From NCBI GenBank assembly GCA_034638255.1, contig JAWPGT010000102.1, positions 1 through 64,000 of the forward strand: DNA of 64,000 nucleotides, read 5' to 3'. The notes under the pieces were generated by a model, which saw only the letters and a list, made by a program, of their open reading frames with translations, had not been told where the DNA came from and ran no database searches. The translations under genes were made by a program, and so were the position numbers. Each line of letters starts with the position of its first letter. The stretch's first letter is position 1. The stretch is from Coprinus comatus (Eukaryota; Basidiomycota; Agaricomycetes; Agaricales; Agaricaceae). This document shows positions 1-11,149 of the stretch, piece after piece.

Positions 1-1167
1 TTCACCAAAACTTAAGATTGGGAAAAAAGCGAATCAAAACTGACCTGGTCATATTGATAACTTCTTGTATGATACTGACGCATACGCATGATGAAGTTGA
101 GGATCGTAACAAATGTCCGAATGGCATCCAGATAATGTCTTAGCATGATGTAACAGAAGCCAACATAGTAGTGAGTCGTGACATGGCAAGCGGTTACAAC
201 TTACACGAGTAATGGGCGACTGGAAAAATCGATAATTAGGGACAATTTTTCAGTACATTCAAGATCACGTACTCTCTGGTTGAGTTCAACATTCTCCATA
301 ACCTTCAAAGCAAGGGTATAATCGCCGAGAAGGACATGGACGCGGCATAGACCGATGATACTGAAATAACCAAGCATCCTATACAAAGGACGTTGACCGA
401 ACTCTCCTACAATTCTACTATGTCATGTAAGATGTAGGCCTACTGCTTGATAGTTGATCAAAGACGTACACAATCTCCTCGGCACTTTTTCCTTCCCGCT
501 GTGCGACAATATATTCATTGATTTTGGACTTTTGCACCAAGGAATACAAAACGTTAAGGACACTGTATGAACTCCATACTGGGCCAGCTTCTGCGACCAT
601 ATTGAGTTCATCATCGGTCTTTCTCTTGACTTTGGATCGGCATGTGCAGAAGACCTGGTACTGGTAGATAAACTCATCGATGATATCCAAAGCCATTGTT
701 CGGGCAATTCAAGTTGCACGGGGCCATCAGAATCTACGCAAGGTGTGAGATACGAAGTGCGTAGCTAATAGTATAACTGACTGAGGAGGTAGTTGAAGAG
801 TTCGCAACTGTTTTCGTAAGAATGGAATCTGTCGTCCACATTGGGTTGGAGGCGAGAGTAGACGTGACGGTAATAGAGTTCGCAATATAGGACAAGGAAG
901 ATGGGATCTAGTTGCGTTTCAACCATCAAGTTAGGACGATACGCAAGGTGAAAATAAGGACGCACCATCGTTGACTAGGGGAGCAATGATTTCTGCCTCG
1001 GGCCATCCCGCTCTTGAATAGAACTTGTCGGTATATTTGTTCCAACCACTCTCATAAGCAACCGTAATCTCTTCGAGGTTGTTCTCCAGGACCGCATGAT
1101 GATAATAAGTCATACGTACGACCTTTACAACGTCTGGAATCAGAGAGAAGGCTGCTTGTTGGGCCAT
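1..1167 (-). CDS. Eukaryotic translation initiation factor 3 subunit L (5' part; gene continues past the left edge)
   Basis: This is a subunit of the eIF3 complex, which acts on the 40S ribosome during cytoplasmic translation initiation. The minus-strand exons read as eIF3L: the first exon (1167 down to about 966) contains [20 protein letters not shown] and the [11 protein letters not shown] stretch. The next (about 908-775) has the [19 protein letters not shown] motif, and the next (about 700-430) has the [17 protein letters not shown] and [14 protein letters not shown] motifs. The exon at about 386-250 has [16 protein letters not shown], and the last visible coding stretch runs to about base 48, ending RSYQYDQ before a GT donor. 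Introns are short, with GT and AG ends. The start at 1167 gives a normal N-terminus for the family. The C-terminal half lies outside the window. A hAT transposase fragment begins 20 bp upstream of the start codon, so the 5' flank has been rearranged. Recognition is firm; exon ends are read by eye. Confidence 0.93.
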
Positions 1168-1186
1168 ATGCTGCGACCATGGGGCG

Positions 1187-2286
1187 ACTCATCGAGTTGT
1201 TCAAGTCGTCAAAGGATTTGGTCTTGAAGATCAGGTAAGTTAAATGGTCATATATTAAATTTTAAAAAAACTCACGGAAACCTGAAGGTCTTAGCTATAA
1301 CCTGCGACAATGCATCAAATAATGATACAATGATCAGAGAATTAGAGGATATGCTTCCTAATTTTGAGGGCCAGTTTTCTCGTGGGCGGTGCTTTGCTCA
1401 TGTTCTCAATCTTGTCGTGAAAAGCATCTTAAAGCAGTTTGAGCGCAAGTCTCTTACAGTAGATGATGTTGTAGAAGAACAAGTAAGCCGTGCATTTGAT
1501 GCGAGTGAGAATGATGCAGATAATGAGGATGGATGGGTAGATGAGAGAGATATCATGAGTAGAGAAGAGATACAGCAGTTAAACACGTCAACGAAGGAGG
1601 TTGAGGCAGTACTGTACAAGGTATGTGTTGTCAACTTGTCACATCTGTGACATTGAATGTTACTCGGTACTCATACTCGTCTCTATACTCTACGACTATC
1701 TTTCTGCTTTTCATCTCTTCTAACAAGCTTCGAAAATGTGCCTACAAGATGACACACTCCCCTACCTCACTCAAACCACGATGGCTAGAAATCTTACACC
1801 AGTTAAACATTCCGGAGCATATTATGCCACGAGATGTTGCAACTCGTTGGAACTCAACATATGACATGTTGCTGTTTTCTATTGAGTATAAAGTTGCCCT
1901 CAAGACAATTACCAGTGATGTTGACTTCGGCTTAACACAATTCCAACTTACGAAGGAAGAATGGATTTTGGTAGAGCAGCTTGCGGATATTCTCAAAGTA
2001 AGTAGTTAAACTTTGCATACTGGTCACATTTTCTTTTTTATTAACCTCCAGATTTGTTACCTGCTACCCAGATCTTTAAAACTGCTACTCTATACTTCTC
2101 CCAAGCTACCGCCAATGTGTCAGCAGTAATTCCTGTAATCGACCAAATCGATTCAGTCCTTACTGCTGCCCAAGAAAACGTTCAACACTCTCCAGCCATC
2201 GTGGCTGCTTTAGCAGTTGGAAAGTGTACCCTGAATCGATACTATAGCAAAACGGATGACTCTAGTGTGTATAAGATCGCCACTAG
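1187..2286 (+). pseudogene. hAT-family transposase, 5'- and 3'-truncated fragment
   Basis: The spliced plus-strand reading matches the RNase H-like core of hAT (Ac/Tam3-type) transposases. An exon ending VVQVVKGFGLEDQ is followed by a GTAAGT intron (about 1228-1288) and then VLAITCDNASNND, which carries the conserved catalytic-region aspartate. Next comes CFAHVLNLVVKSIL, and after a second intron (about 1621-1728) PRDVATRWNSTYDMLL. A third intron (about 2000-2051) precedes a helical segment ending near 2286. No start codon or N-terminal BED finger is present, and the C-terminal hAT dimerisation region is missing, so this is a dead fragment. It begins within about 20 bp of the eIF3L start codon in opposite orientation. 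Introns still splice in frame, which suggests truncation rather than long neutral decay. Confidence 0.85.
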
Positions 2287-2515
2287 TAAGTATTCTTCTA
2301 TTTTATATCAACTTGAAATGCTGACTCATTACTTCTCTGAAAATTATAGTTCTATAGTTTTCCTCTCGAAGTCAGAACTCCTTGCACTTCTACCCGTGTG
2401 CCCGTCGACGTTTAAGGTCGACGCCATTTTCCCGTTCACCATTTATCCTAGTATGTCCATCGTCCACAGTGCTAAATTTGATGCAGGGCACTAATTCATG
2501 AACTGATTCATTACA

Positions 2516-3335
2516 GAAGCAACTGGAAGAGCTTTATATCTCAAGGCCACCGTAGAGGCTTATTTACAAGAACTGGGGTTGGTTGATAAGAATGATGACA
2601 AGGTGCTCCCGCGATGGTATGCCAGCAAACGACAATTCCAAAACGAGATCATGTCGGTGAGTAGTACCTGTCGAAGTAACTAAACATATATCAAGTATTC
2701 ATCTCGTCTTTTGAATCTCAGCACGCTGCTCTGTGTGAACATTGGACTGCTTATTGGACCCTGTGCAGCTCCCAACCCCACACTCTCCACGATGTTGGTA
2801 TTACGGTTGCTCTAGCTGGATTTTTATTGTACCTATGGAAGGACCAGCTCTTCCATTACCTCTAGCTCTCCTCTCCGCTTCTGCGTGGTGTTGTGATACC
2901 CTTCAATTACGCTTTACACTTCGTGATATGTCTCAACCACAGACCCTATTCTCGTTATATTCGGACATCTCTCGGTATTCGCTATTTTATCAACAAGATA
3001 CCCATGTTGATATTAAACATTTTTTATTCATTCACATACCCTACCAGAGTGTTACTACTCTCTCCGTTCATCCAAACGCCAATTACAACCCCCCTTCGAG
3101 TAAAGTCATCAACGCCACTAGCAAATGGATCTTCTTACAACCACATGGGTACAATATACTTCGGAAGCGTTCAAACCCCTTCATCATAGAATCCATCGCG
3201 TACATGGTGATGTTGATGGCTAGCGCCAAACTTGACAAGTATGCACCCTATTCTAAAGGATATGAATGGTTATCCGAAGGTGGATGGCGCGATCGACAGC
3301 CTTTTCCGTCTGAGGATATTGATACAGCATCATGA
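2516..3335 (+). pseudogene. Unrecognised protein-coding fragment, possibly membrane-associated (3' end of a gene)
   Basis: After the hAT fragment the plus strand stays open in pieces that can be joined by short introns. One segment after an acceptor near 2516 contains ALYLKATVEAYLQELGLV and LPRWYASKRQFQNEIMS, then a GTGAGT donor near 2655. A second segment after 2721 contains HDVGITVALAGFLLYLWKD, a likely transmembrane helix. Later pieces include NHRPYSRYIRTSLGIRYFIN (near 2935) and a tail ending GWRDRQPFPSEDID at 3335. I do not recognise the family. The frame is lost between pieces and no start is visible, so it is either a gene whose 5' half was displaced by the hAT insertion or a poorly resolved multi-exon gene. 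Confidence 0.4.
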
Positions 3336-3539
3336 TCATGGTCAATAAACATTGTGGTGAACTACAGCCCAGTCATAGTGGCGTTTCTATAAATTTTGGA
3401 ACTTTCCTTTGTTCAATTTCTTTTGGTGTTGATGTGGTTGTTGGGGTGATTTATTTGAGACTGAACTGGGGGCTTCTTGTGAACCGTGGTATTGGAGGAA
3501 ATTTGCATGGGATTGTCAGGGTTTTGATGTGTTGATAGG

Positions 3540-5230
3540 AAGAAACCCTAGACTTCGACCATCATCCCATCACAATTATACCTAGAAAGACGATCTTCGC
3601 GGATATACGCTAGGGCTCAGTGATAATGGGTAATTAACAACTTCTCTGCATATGTATTTTACATGTAAGCGCTTGTCAAACTCTCATTAGTTATCACTGA
3701 AGTTATATTTCACCCTCTGCTATATGGATCTTGTACAATAGATGTGCGTGGATATATATATATATACAAAGACCTATGCCTCGTCAATGTTGGCTTCAGC
3801 AGTGCAGAGTTGTTTGGTTGCATTTGTAACGTGGGCCTATATTTGGCTCAAACGGACAACTCACGTCCCCAATCTTTCCCCCAACCATCCAGGAGGAGGC
3901 CCTTTGTCGTGTTTTCAGATAAGGCCGGTGTCAGTGGCCAGGGCACCAGCTAGACTCTTTTACATGTGCGGTACCTGGTGAACGCGTGGATTGGTTCCCT
4001 CTCGCTTTAGCAGAGGTATCGCGTGGACTTTCAACCTTATGGACTTGCCGCTTATTTCGGAAACGTAGGGCTGGCGTCTGTACTTTGGTTAGTACCATTG
4101 CGCGAGGTAGAGCTTGCCACCTACCAGTACATGGCTCAGCACCATGTTTTCACATTTGCAATTCCCAAGACCCTGGTGACCAATCTGGAGATTTCAAAGT
4201 TCAAACTCATAAGTTCCACTTTTGCTACCTGCATGAGGCTAATGCGACTCTTCTAGGTAATTCACGGTTTCACCCTCTGGTATCACCAGATTCATGGTTC
4301 ACCCCTCCATTTCTTTCCAGTAAGTTCTTGAATTCTAAAACAAGTCAATAACTAATACATTTAAATAATTTCGTATGCTTCGCACCATATACAAGCTCAT
4401 CCAACCACTCACATACTCTCTCCAAATGGACATCACCTCTCATTTGTTCAGAATCGTTCCACCTAACAAGGTATGAATTGATTGTTTTGAACTTCATTCA
4501 ACGCATTGATTATCTCTTTCCAGGTCTATCCATATGCCATCATGATTTCACTTTCATCATCCCTCTCTTGTTGCAATTCAGCACTCCCATTCTCAAATAT
4601 TCATGCTAGCAAGGTATGATTTCTTTAAACTTTGTTCATTTAACTTGTTGATTACTTTCTAAGTTCCTGACCATTTGGATTTTGCGTTTCAATGTCTAGC
4701 TTACTTGATTTCTATCTTGGTATGTTTTGAATACTCAAAATCCAATCTGCTAACAAGTTTGAGTATGTTATTCCAGATTTTTCGATCTATGTAGAGTATT
4801 CCTAACTTGTAGTTTTTTTTTTACATACATTTCTTATTGTTTTTGGATCCAGTGTTTGCGCAGACACTGGATTTAAAAACATTTTTTTTTTCTTTTTCTT
4901 TTTTGACTTTGGATAAGAAGAAGCGCAACTTCTTATTCAAAGTTTTTTTCTTCTTTATATTGCTTTAATGCTTAATATGTATGAATCTATTGCTTTTCAT
5001 GGAAATTTGCCTATAACCTTAATGGTTGGTGTGAATTGTATATTGTTCGTATTCAGTTTGATCAATGATTATTGATCATCACATATGTTTTGAAACTTTT
5101 GATGTTATCAGATTTGGACTTTGCAAAAAAAGCGGATGAGTGTGATGTCCTACTCTCCTTGTCACACATCACTCACTACATGTCACATCCCAATAGCTAC
5201 AACCTCACGAGATCATAATACCTCTGCCAC
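3540..5230. other. Gene-free stretch with splice-like signals and two hairpins
   Basis: No open reading frame here resembles a known protein. Two segments look like exon-intron borders: AAGGTATGA near 4469 with an acceptor near 4524, and AAGGTATGA again near 4613. They hint at a spliced non-coding transcript running toward the tandem array at 5240-6330. Apart from the hairpins listed separately, nothing else is seen. Confidence 0.4.
4847..4943. repeat. Two consecutive GCGC-centred hairpins between T-tracts
   Basis: Positions 4847-4872 form a 26-bp near-perfect palindrome (arms ATCCAGTGT and ACACTGGAT, one mismatch, centre TTGCGCAG). Positions 4906-4920 and 4929-4943 form a second inverted repeat of 15-bp arms with one mismatch and loop AAGCGCAA. 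Homopolymer T runs precede, separate and follow them. Both share a GCGCA core. The function is unknown; a transposon terminus or a pausing/structural element are possibilities. Confidence 0.6.
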
Positions 5231-5239
5231 ATCATCACA

Positions 5240-6330
5240 TCCCTATTCACTCAATTCCTAACGGAATCTCACGTTTCTAGGCTCTCTAGAATCATCTCAA
5301 CGTTTCGCTTCGAATAGTGGCAGTTATGCGTCGCGTGGTTTAGTACTTGTACTATAACAGCCACTTTATTGAACAAGGTAAGTATACAATGATTTTGGTC
5401 TGTTGTACTCATTTCATCCCGCTCCGGCACGCGTCTTGGCTCTTCAGAACAGGCTCGCGTTTCTGCTTCGAACAAGCCTAGCCACGCATGCTACGATCTA
5501 GTTCCCATGCTATGGCATGAATAATATTGGTATGTCATCACTCTGTAGTATCCTGAGGCTGTCTCACTCATTTCTTCACATAGAGACATTTACCTAGACT
5601 CGTTTAGACCACTCCTAACTCCTCCATGACAGACCGAAGTTGTTTGCGCTGTGGGGAAGGATTGGAGGTGTAGTGAGCAATACTCTGGTACTAGGTCTCA
5701 GGTGAGTCACTCTAAATAAATATCTAATATTTCGCTTGATACATGTTCAATCCTTATGATTTTATGCTCATTACAACAGTCTCAATGATGTCGTTTGAAC
5801 GATACCATTTCCACTGCATACTGCCCAAAACTCCAGTGCCAACACACTCCTCTCTGGTGAGTTCCATATATATGTTCCTCCCCAACTAAATATTTAATAT
5901 GTCACTCAATATCTATGCACTCCTTTTGTATCTAGGTTCATTAGAATCACCTGAACGGCGCCGTTCGAACGATACCATCCGCACTGCACACTGCCCGAAA
6001 CCCATGCACCGACATGCACATCTCCGGTAAGTTACCACATATCTTCCTCCCCAGCTAAATATTTAATATGTCACTCAATATCCATGCACACCTGTTGTAC
6101 CTAGGCTCATTGAAATCGTCTAAGTGGCGCCGTTCAAACAATACCACTTTTGCTGCATACCACTCAAAACTGATGTGCCGACATGTACATCTCTGGTAAG
6201 TTGCTATATATATATTACTCTCCAACTCAATATCTAATACCTCACGCATTTCTTATCCAATCCTTTTGTGTTTAGGCTCGTTAGAGCCACAGTAACCACT
6301 GCTTTCCAACGCTGGTACTCGCACGCTGTA
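5240..6330 (+). repeat. Tandem array of six ~165-bp units, each with splice-donor and acceptor-like sites
   Basis: A GTAAGT, GTGAGT or GTATGT donor-like site recurs at 5378, 5530, 5702, 5857, 6027 and 6196, at spacings of 152-172 bp. Each is preceded by a conserved segment beginning with a TAG-GCTC-like acceptor and containing GTTCGAACGATACCA-like sequence, a CTGCA-ACTGCCC-AAA core and CATCTCTG just before the donor. The segment between donor and next acceptor is AT-rich and about 70-80 nt, like a basidiomycete intron. In the best preserved units the exon-like part is 91 nt. No long reading frame crosses the units. It looks like a tandemly duplicated exon-intron cassette, perhaps of a non-coding RNA or a decayed gene. 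Confidence 0.7.
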
Positions 6331-6399
6331 TGGCCAGGTATCAACCTTCCTGCGATGTGATCTTTGTAACACATCATCCAAGGTTCGCTTTTTCTCTCC

Positions 6400-6777
6400 A
6401 TTTTATGTTAATAATTACTTATTTCACTATTACAGTCTCTACTCTGATACAAAGGTATGAACATGTAGTAATACTGTAGACCAAGTTGGTATATGACATG
6501 TATTATTACAACTTCAATGATATTATTTTTATTATCCTTATTCCTTATTTGGTGTGACCTTGAGAGTACTTGAATTGTCCCGAAAATGCGAATCAAACAC
6601 CGTAAATAAGTTTTAATAAGTTGTTTTAAGGTGAAATAAATGATTCCAAGGTGTCCAAGTGAAAAAAAGGAATGTTAAGGAATGTTAAGTAACTGCATGA
6701 AATCCTGATGACTATGCAAGTAGTAAACACGACTTTTAGCCCAAATTATTGTTTGACAGTTCAATCCCAAATATAAG
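6400..6777. other. Intergenic stretch, nothing recognised
   Basis: AT-rich sequence between the tandem array and the end of the accessory gene on the minus strand. No gene, RNA or clear repeat is visible. Confidence 0.5.
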
Positions 6778-7965
6778 TTATTTAGATAACCTCTCCAACT
6801 CCTTTAACTTCGCTTGCAACTCCTTAAGTTCAACGTCCTTTCTTTCCAAATCCCTTTGTGCTTGAAAAGCCTCCTTTTTGGCCAGATCAAGATCCTTTGC
6901 AATCTTTTTCGTCTCTTCTCTTCTTGAAATTGTAAGTGCATTTGCCAAGCTTTGGAAATTATTAATAATTCCCAAGGTTTCTTCTTTTCCCTCCCTCCTT
7001 AGCCTTGGAGATGTATAATAGCTTGTAGACGCAGAACCAGTTGCTTGTTGAGAAATAAGAATGGTATATGAGTCTGTCTCTCTTGCAAATCTCTCAACCT
7101 AGTATAACTTATTAGAATTTTTCGCTTTATAAAAAAGAAAAACAACTTGCGGAAGCTATTAAACTTGGAAGCTGTCTACTATAGCGTTTATTTGACTTTC
7201 CAGAATCCATAATTTTATTTCTTAATGCTCTAGGCCTTGGAATACCTATACCAAATGGCTTGTTAATTGGATAACAAAGAATGAGAATTAATTAAACTTA
7301 CTCCAAGGTTCACTTCCTTTTCGAACTCCTTCTACAAACCCATATGGCTTTTCAGTCTTGGTTACTTTTTTTTTGGCCTGAGTTACTATAGTAGGGGTGC
7401 TGGAAAAGACATCTCTTCCATTTGATCTTGAACTAGCTGGTGTTGGGGTTGAAGGTGAAGAGGTCGATATATCAAAGTTACTGATTGTTGAAGAATTACT
7501 TGGGGAGAAACTTGTATCTGAATTTTGTTCTGGAGTAGATGGAGTAAGCGACCATGCTCTTGGGCTTGAAGTAGCGGTTCTTGTAGGTGTTAATAGATCT
7601 AGAGAAATAGCTCTGGTCTCATTTTGTCCATCATCATCCCCTTCTAGCCCCTGAGTCTCTGACGTTTCTTCAATTTCCATCTCCTCTACCATTCTAGTTT
7701 CCTCAACATCTGAAGCCTGAGTCTCTATTTCTCTAGCCAAAACTTCCTAAAACTTAAAAGTTTATATCAATTATATTTTGAAATTTATTGAACTACAAAC
7801 CTGGGATACTAAGATACGACCTTTTTTCCTACCACTGCAGCTACAATCTTTTTTTAAAGGCTTCCTGGGACATATTCGACATCTAGGAGGCTGTCTAGTC
7901 TTAGTGATTGATGCTGAGGAATCCAAAACCTTTTGGGAAGGTTTTCGAACTCTGGAAGAAGACAT
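6778..7965 (-). CDS. KDZ-element accessory protein, Cys-rich N-terminus and C-terminal coiled coil (unknown function)
   Basis: This minus-strand gene can be assembled from several exons. The first (7965 to about 7801) begins MSSSRVRKPSQK and has a compact Cys/basic motif, CRICPRKPLKKDCSC, that could bind zinc or DNA. The second (about 7746-7301) is acidic, then Ser/Thr/Pro-rich. The last (down to 6778) is a heptad-rich helix containing EELAKKE-like repeats such as FQAQRDLERKDVELKELQ, a probable coiled coil, and ends with a TAA stop. Its start codon lies 86 bp from that of the KDZ transposase on the opposite strand, so the two probably share a promoter. I do not recognise a named family. Joining of the middle exons (7000-7300) is uncertain. 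Confidence 0.6.
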
Positions 7966-8051
7966 TGGTAAAGTTACCTAAGTTGAATTTTGACTTATAT
8001 AAGGATATGGTAATTAGATTGTTCCTAGCTTTCCCACTTCCCTCATATCCA
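7966..8051. promoter_or_regulatory. Divergent intergenic promoter between accessory gene and KDZ transposase
   Basis: Only 86 bp separate the two opposite start codons (7965 minus, 8052 plus). The region is AT-rich and must carry both promoters, or one bidirectional promoter, if both genes are transcribed. No canonical motif stands out. Confidence 0.4.
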
Positions 8052-11000
8052 ATGCCTAAACGTTCCTATCCTGAGGATGAACTACCTCTATTAACTCTTG
8101 ATTCTCCACCTGAACAAGAGATGAGTCTAGCTTCACTTGATGATCCACTAGATTACCCAAGCTTAGGAAGCGTTACTGGTACACCGCAGAAAAAACAAAA
8201 AATCATAAAAAACAAAGTTAATAGACAAACCAAAGGAAAGAAAAGAGGGGAAAGCATAGTATTACCAGTCCAAACACCTTTTACCTTCTCTCCAATTTCT
8301 AATGAAATGGAAGTTATGGAATATATAGAAGAAAGAGAGGAAGTAAGAGTCAACGAAAATGATGGCAATACATCTTATTTGGAATTTGTTGATGGAGTCA
8401 TTGTTGGAGTCATACCTTTTTATCGCATTTCATCAAATATATTTATAGTTCAAGGCTGGGATTCTAAATACTCAACCTTAAATGTTTTTTTTTTTTTTTT
8501 TGGTTTGGCATATATCTCAAAGTTCTCTTTCAGAATAAATGGTATCATCTTCAAATGGACTACTCAACTACCAATCCTACCCCTGTTTGCTATTGTGGAC
8601 CCAATTTTGAACAAGCAAAATGCGTTCATTCCCAGTTTTTACTAGAATATGGTGTTAAATATTTTGAAGAACCTGAAGGTTTGTTTTTCTACTCTTAACT
8701 ATTATACAATTTAAAATAATATATAACATATCTATAGATATTGATCTTGATATTGTTCTATTCTTTCGAGAAAAGCAAGAAAGTGAATATCTCAACTGCT
8801 TTTCCCTCTCCTCTCCTCAAGATCCAAGATCAGCCAAAAATAGAACTATTACGACTTTTATTGGCTTGATTCTGGACAAGGAATCTGGAAATGTAACAAG
8901 GACTCTGGAAATCATTGCAATCATATCAAACACTCTATTCAGTATTTTAATGGTTCCAAAAATTCACATTCTTCTTTTAATGAAAATTGTTCTAGTAATG
9001 AAATTCCCACTGGTACAAAAATTTTAGTTTTATATAGATTCTATTACTAAACTCAGTTAAAACAGAAGAACAATTAATTGTTCCAAATATTGGTATCAAG
9101 TCCATTAAACCTATATCATATAGGTCAATTTTACCACCCCTTTCAACCCGACTACCTTCAGATCCAAAACTCTATGAAGATATCCCTCCTATAACCAACG
9201 TTCCTCAGCTCCTTCCTCTTAACTTGCATTCCAAATGTCTTTGTGGAAAAGAGTACAATCCTCAATTGCCTACATATCATCTCCCTTGCGTCATCTATAC
9301 TCTTACCAAGGGCATTAAAACCACTATTGAACTCCAAACATGCTCTTCTTGTTCAAAATCAATACCAAGCAATTGGTCCAGATTGTCGTGACTTGGGACT
9401 TCTCAATCTTAATAACCATGCTCTTTTTTCCCATGATCTTCTTGAAGATTATACTCTCTCCTATACCTCATCGGAAACTCCATTTATTGCATGGGTTAAA
9501 GTTACCTCAGCCAGATACCAACGTTTCCAAAGTGATATTGTTTTTTGTGATGAAAAAACATTCAGAAACGCCTGGTTTGGATATGCATCTCTATTATTTC
9601 TTGAAAATGATATGAAATGTCCCATTTGTAAAGATTTTCCTGAAACTGTCATTTGGGATGGTGTTACTTTGGCGTTTAATAAGAAAAATCTTCAAGAATC
9701 CCTTTATCCTCCAACAACCACTCATCCTAACTCCATTATTCGCAAGGGAACCTATCCCAAAAATCAACCATTAATTACCAATTCACAATGCCGAAAACTT
9801 CTTTTAAACACTTTTGGGGAACCATTAAAAGTTCCTCAACAAGTTGTTATTAATCAATTGGAGAATCAAGATTCATCTGATGAAGAGCTGGAGCATAATC
9901 GTTCTCAAAGCTTTCAAAAGCAAATGGCTAAAATTAATAATCTTCCTCTTCTTCAAACATATCTTGGAGAAGAAAGCATATATCTAGAGCAATTGTTTGA
10001 AAAATATTGCTCTGCAAAAGCGTTACTACAATTTGGTACTTGTCCCAAAGAAATTAGCCAGTTTTTCTTTCAGGTATGTTTATTTTTCTATTATGAAAAT
10101 AGACTACTAAAATTCTAACTTATAGTTGGGAAGTAACGATTCTCTTCTTCAAGTTATTAATATGCCTGCTTTAAAGGCTCTCAAATCTTTTCTTGAAGAT
10201 CCCTCCCAACAACAAAGATTGGATCTTCTTTCTTGTATACCTTCATTATACTGGCTTTTACTTTTTCACCAAAAACAAAATCCAAACTGGGAATCATCTA
10301 CTTTGGGCATTTGTAGCTGGATTAGAGATAAGGTCGAAAAAGGGTGGAACAATATCATCAAATATAATGTTCCTGATATTACTAATGATGCAAAGGACGT
10401 TGATGGAGGTTGGAACAAGGCAAGTTTCAAATTTATATTTTGTTCTGATACTTATAATAAATAGAGTGGCTGCAAATATAGTATGCCTCAAATCAGACAT
10501 CGTCCTAAATATCCAGGATTTAAATATGAGGCTGAAAAAGAACAAAAAGAACGTGGAGGAAAGTGCAACAAATATTATAGCACTTATGGCGAAAGTGGAC
10601 TTACAGGAGGTATTATGTGTGCCTGGTGTACCCATTCTATTTGCTATGGATATCATTGTATTCCTTCAAGTGAAGGAAGAAATGATGTATTCTCAGCAAT
10701 GATAACTAGATGGCCAAAAGCACCTAAGTATGTGATATATGATTTCGCATGTCAGCTAGGACCATATTGTCGAAGTCGGGAACCTATGTTTTTTGCAGAC
10801 ACATTATTTCTGATTGATAATTTCCATTCATCAGGACATCGTAGATGTAGTCCAGCCTACTTTCTCAAAACATATTCTGAAAGCCAACCTTTGCTGGGAA
10901 GGATAAATTCCAGTGCTGCTGAATGTGGAAATGGAGGTCTTACAAGAATAAGGAAGTCAGTTAGATATATGGGGCAGGAAAGATCCATAATTTATACTAT

Positions 11001-11058
11001 GGTTTTTTTATCTATTTGGAATAGAGTTAGAACACAGAATATACAGAAAAAGTTTTAG
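8052..11058 (+). mobile_element. KDZ-superfamily transposase with CxC4-type cysteine clusters, carrying apparent frameshifts
   Basis: This is a DDE-like cut-and-paste transposase of the Kyakuja-Dileera-Zisupton group. From ATG 8052 there is a basic, nuclear-looking N-terminus with KKQKIIKNK. Then come Cys clusters: CYCG near 8595, WKCNKDSG-NHCNH near 8890-8930, CLCGKEY near 9238 with CSSCSK near 9345, and MKCPICKDFPETVIWDGVTL near 9612-9670. The catalytic C-terminus includes KYYSTYGESGLTGGIMCAWC, VIYDFACQLGPYC, LIDNFHSSGHRRCSPAYFL and INSSAAECGNGGL, ending at 11058. Introns include 10075-10124 and a GC-AG intron at about 10420-10464. Two frame changes do not fit introns: near 8850 (before WLDSGQGIW) and near 9360 (before GPDCRDLG). 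The catalytic third is open, but the N-terminal half appears broken or needs unusual splicing. Confidence 0.85.
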
Positions 11059-11149
11059 TATACATATTGTAGTATCTAAAACAAGTTTGGTATATTCATA
11101 GATATTGTATAAGATATAGAATTCTACTATACTGGGATATGACCTTTTA

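Noticed and set aside
3742..4351. Overlapping plus-strand open frames near 4 kb
   Set aside because: Low-complexity starts (TATATA) and no recognisable sequence; probably chance.
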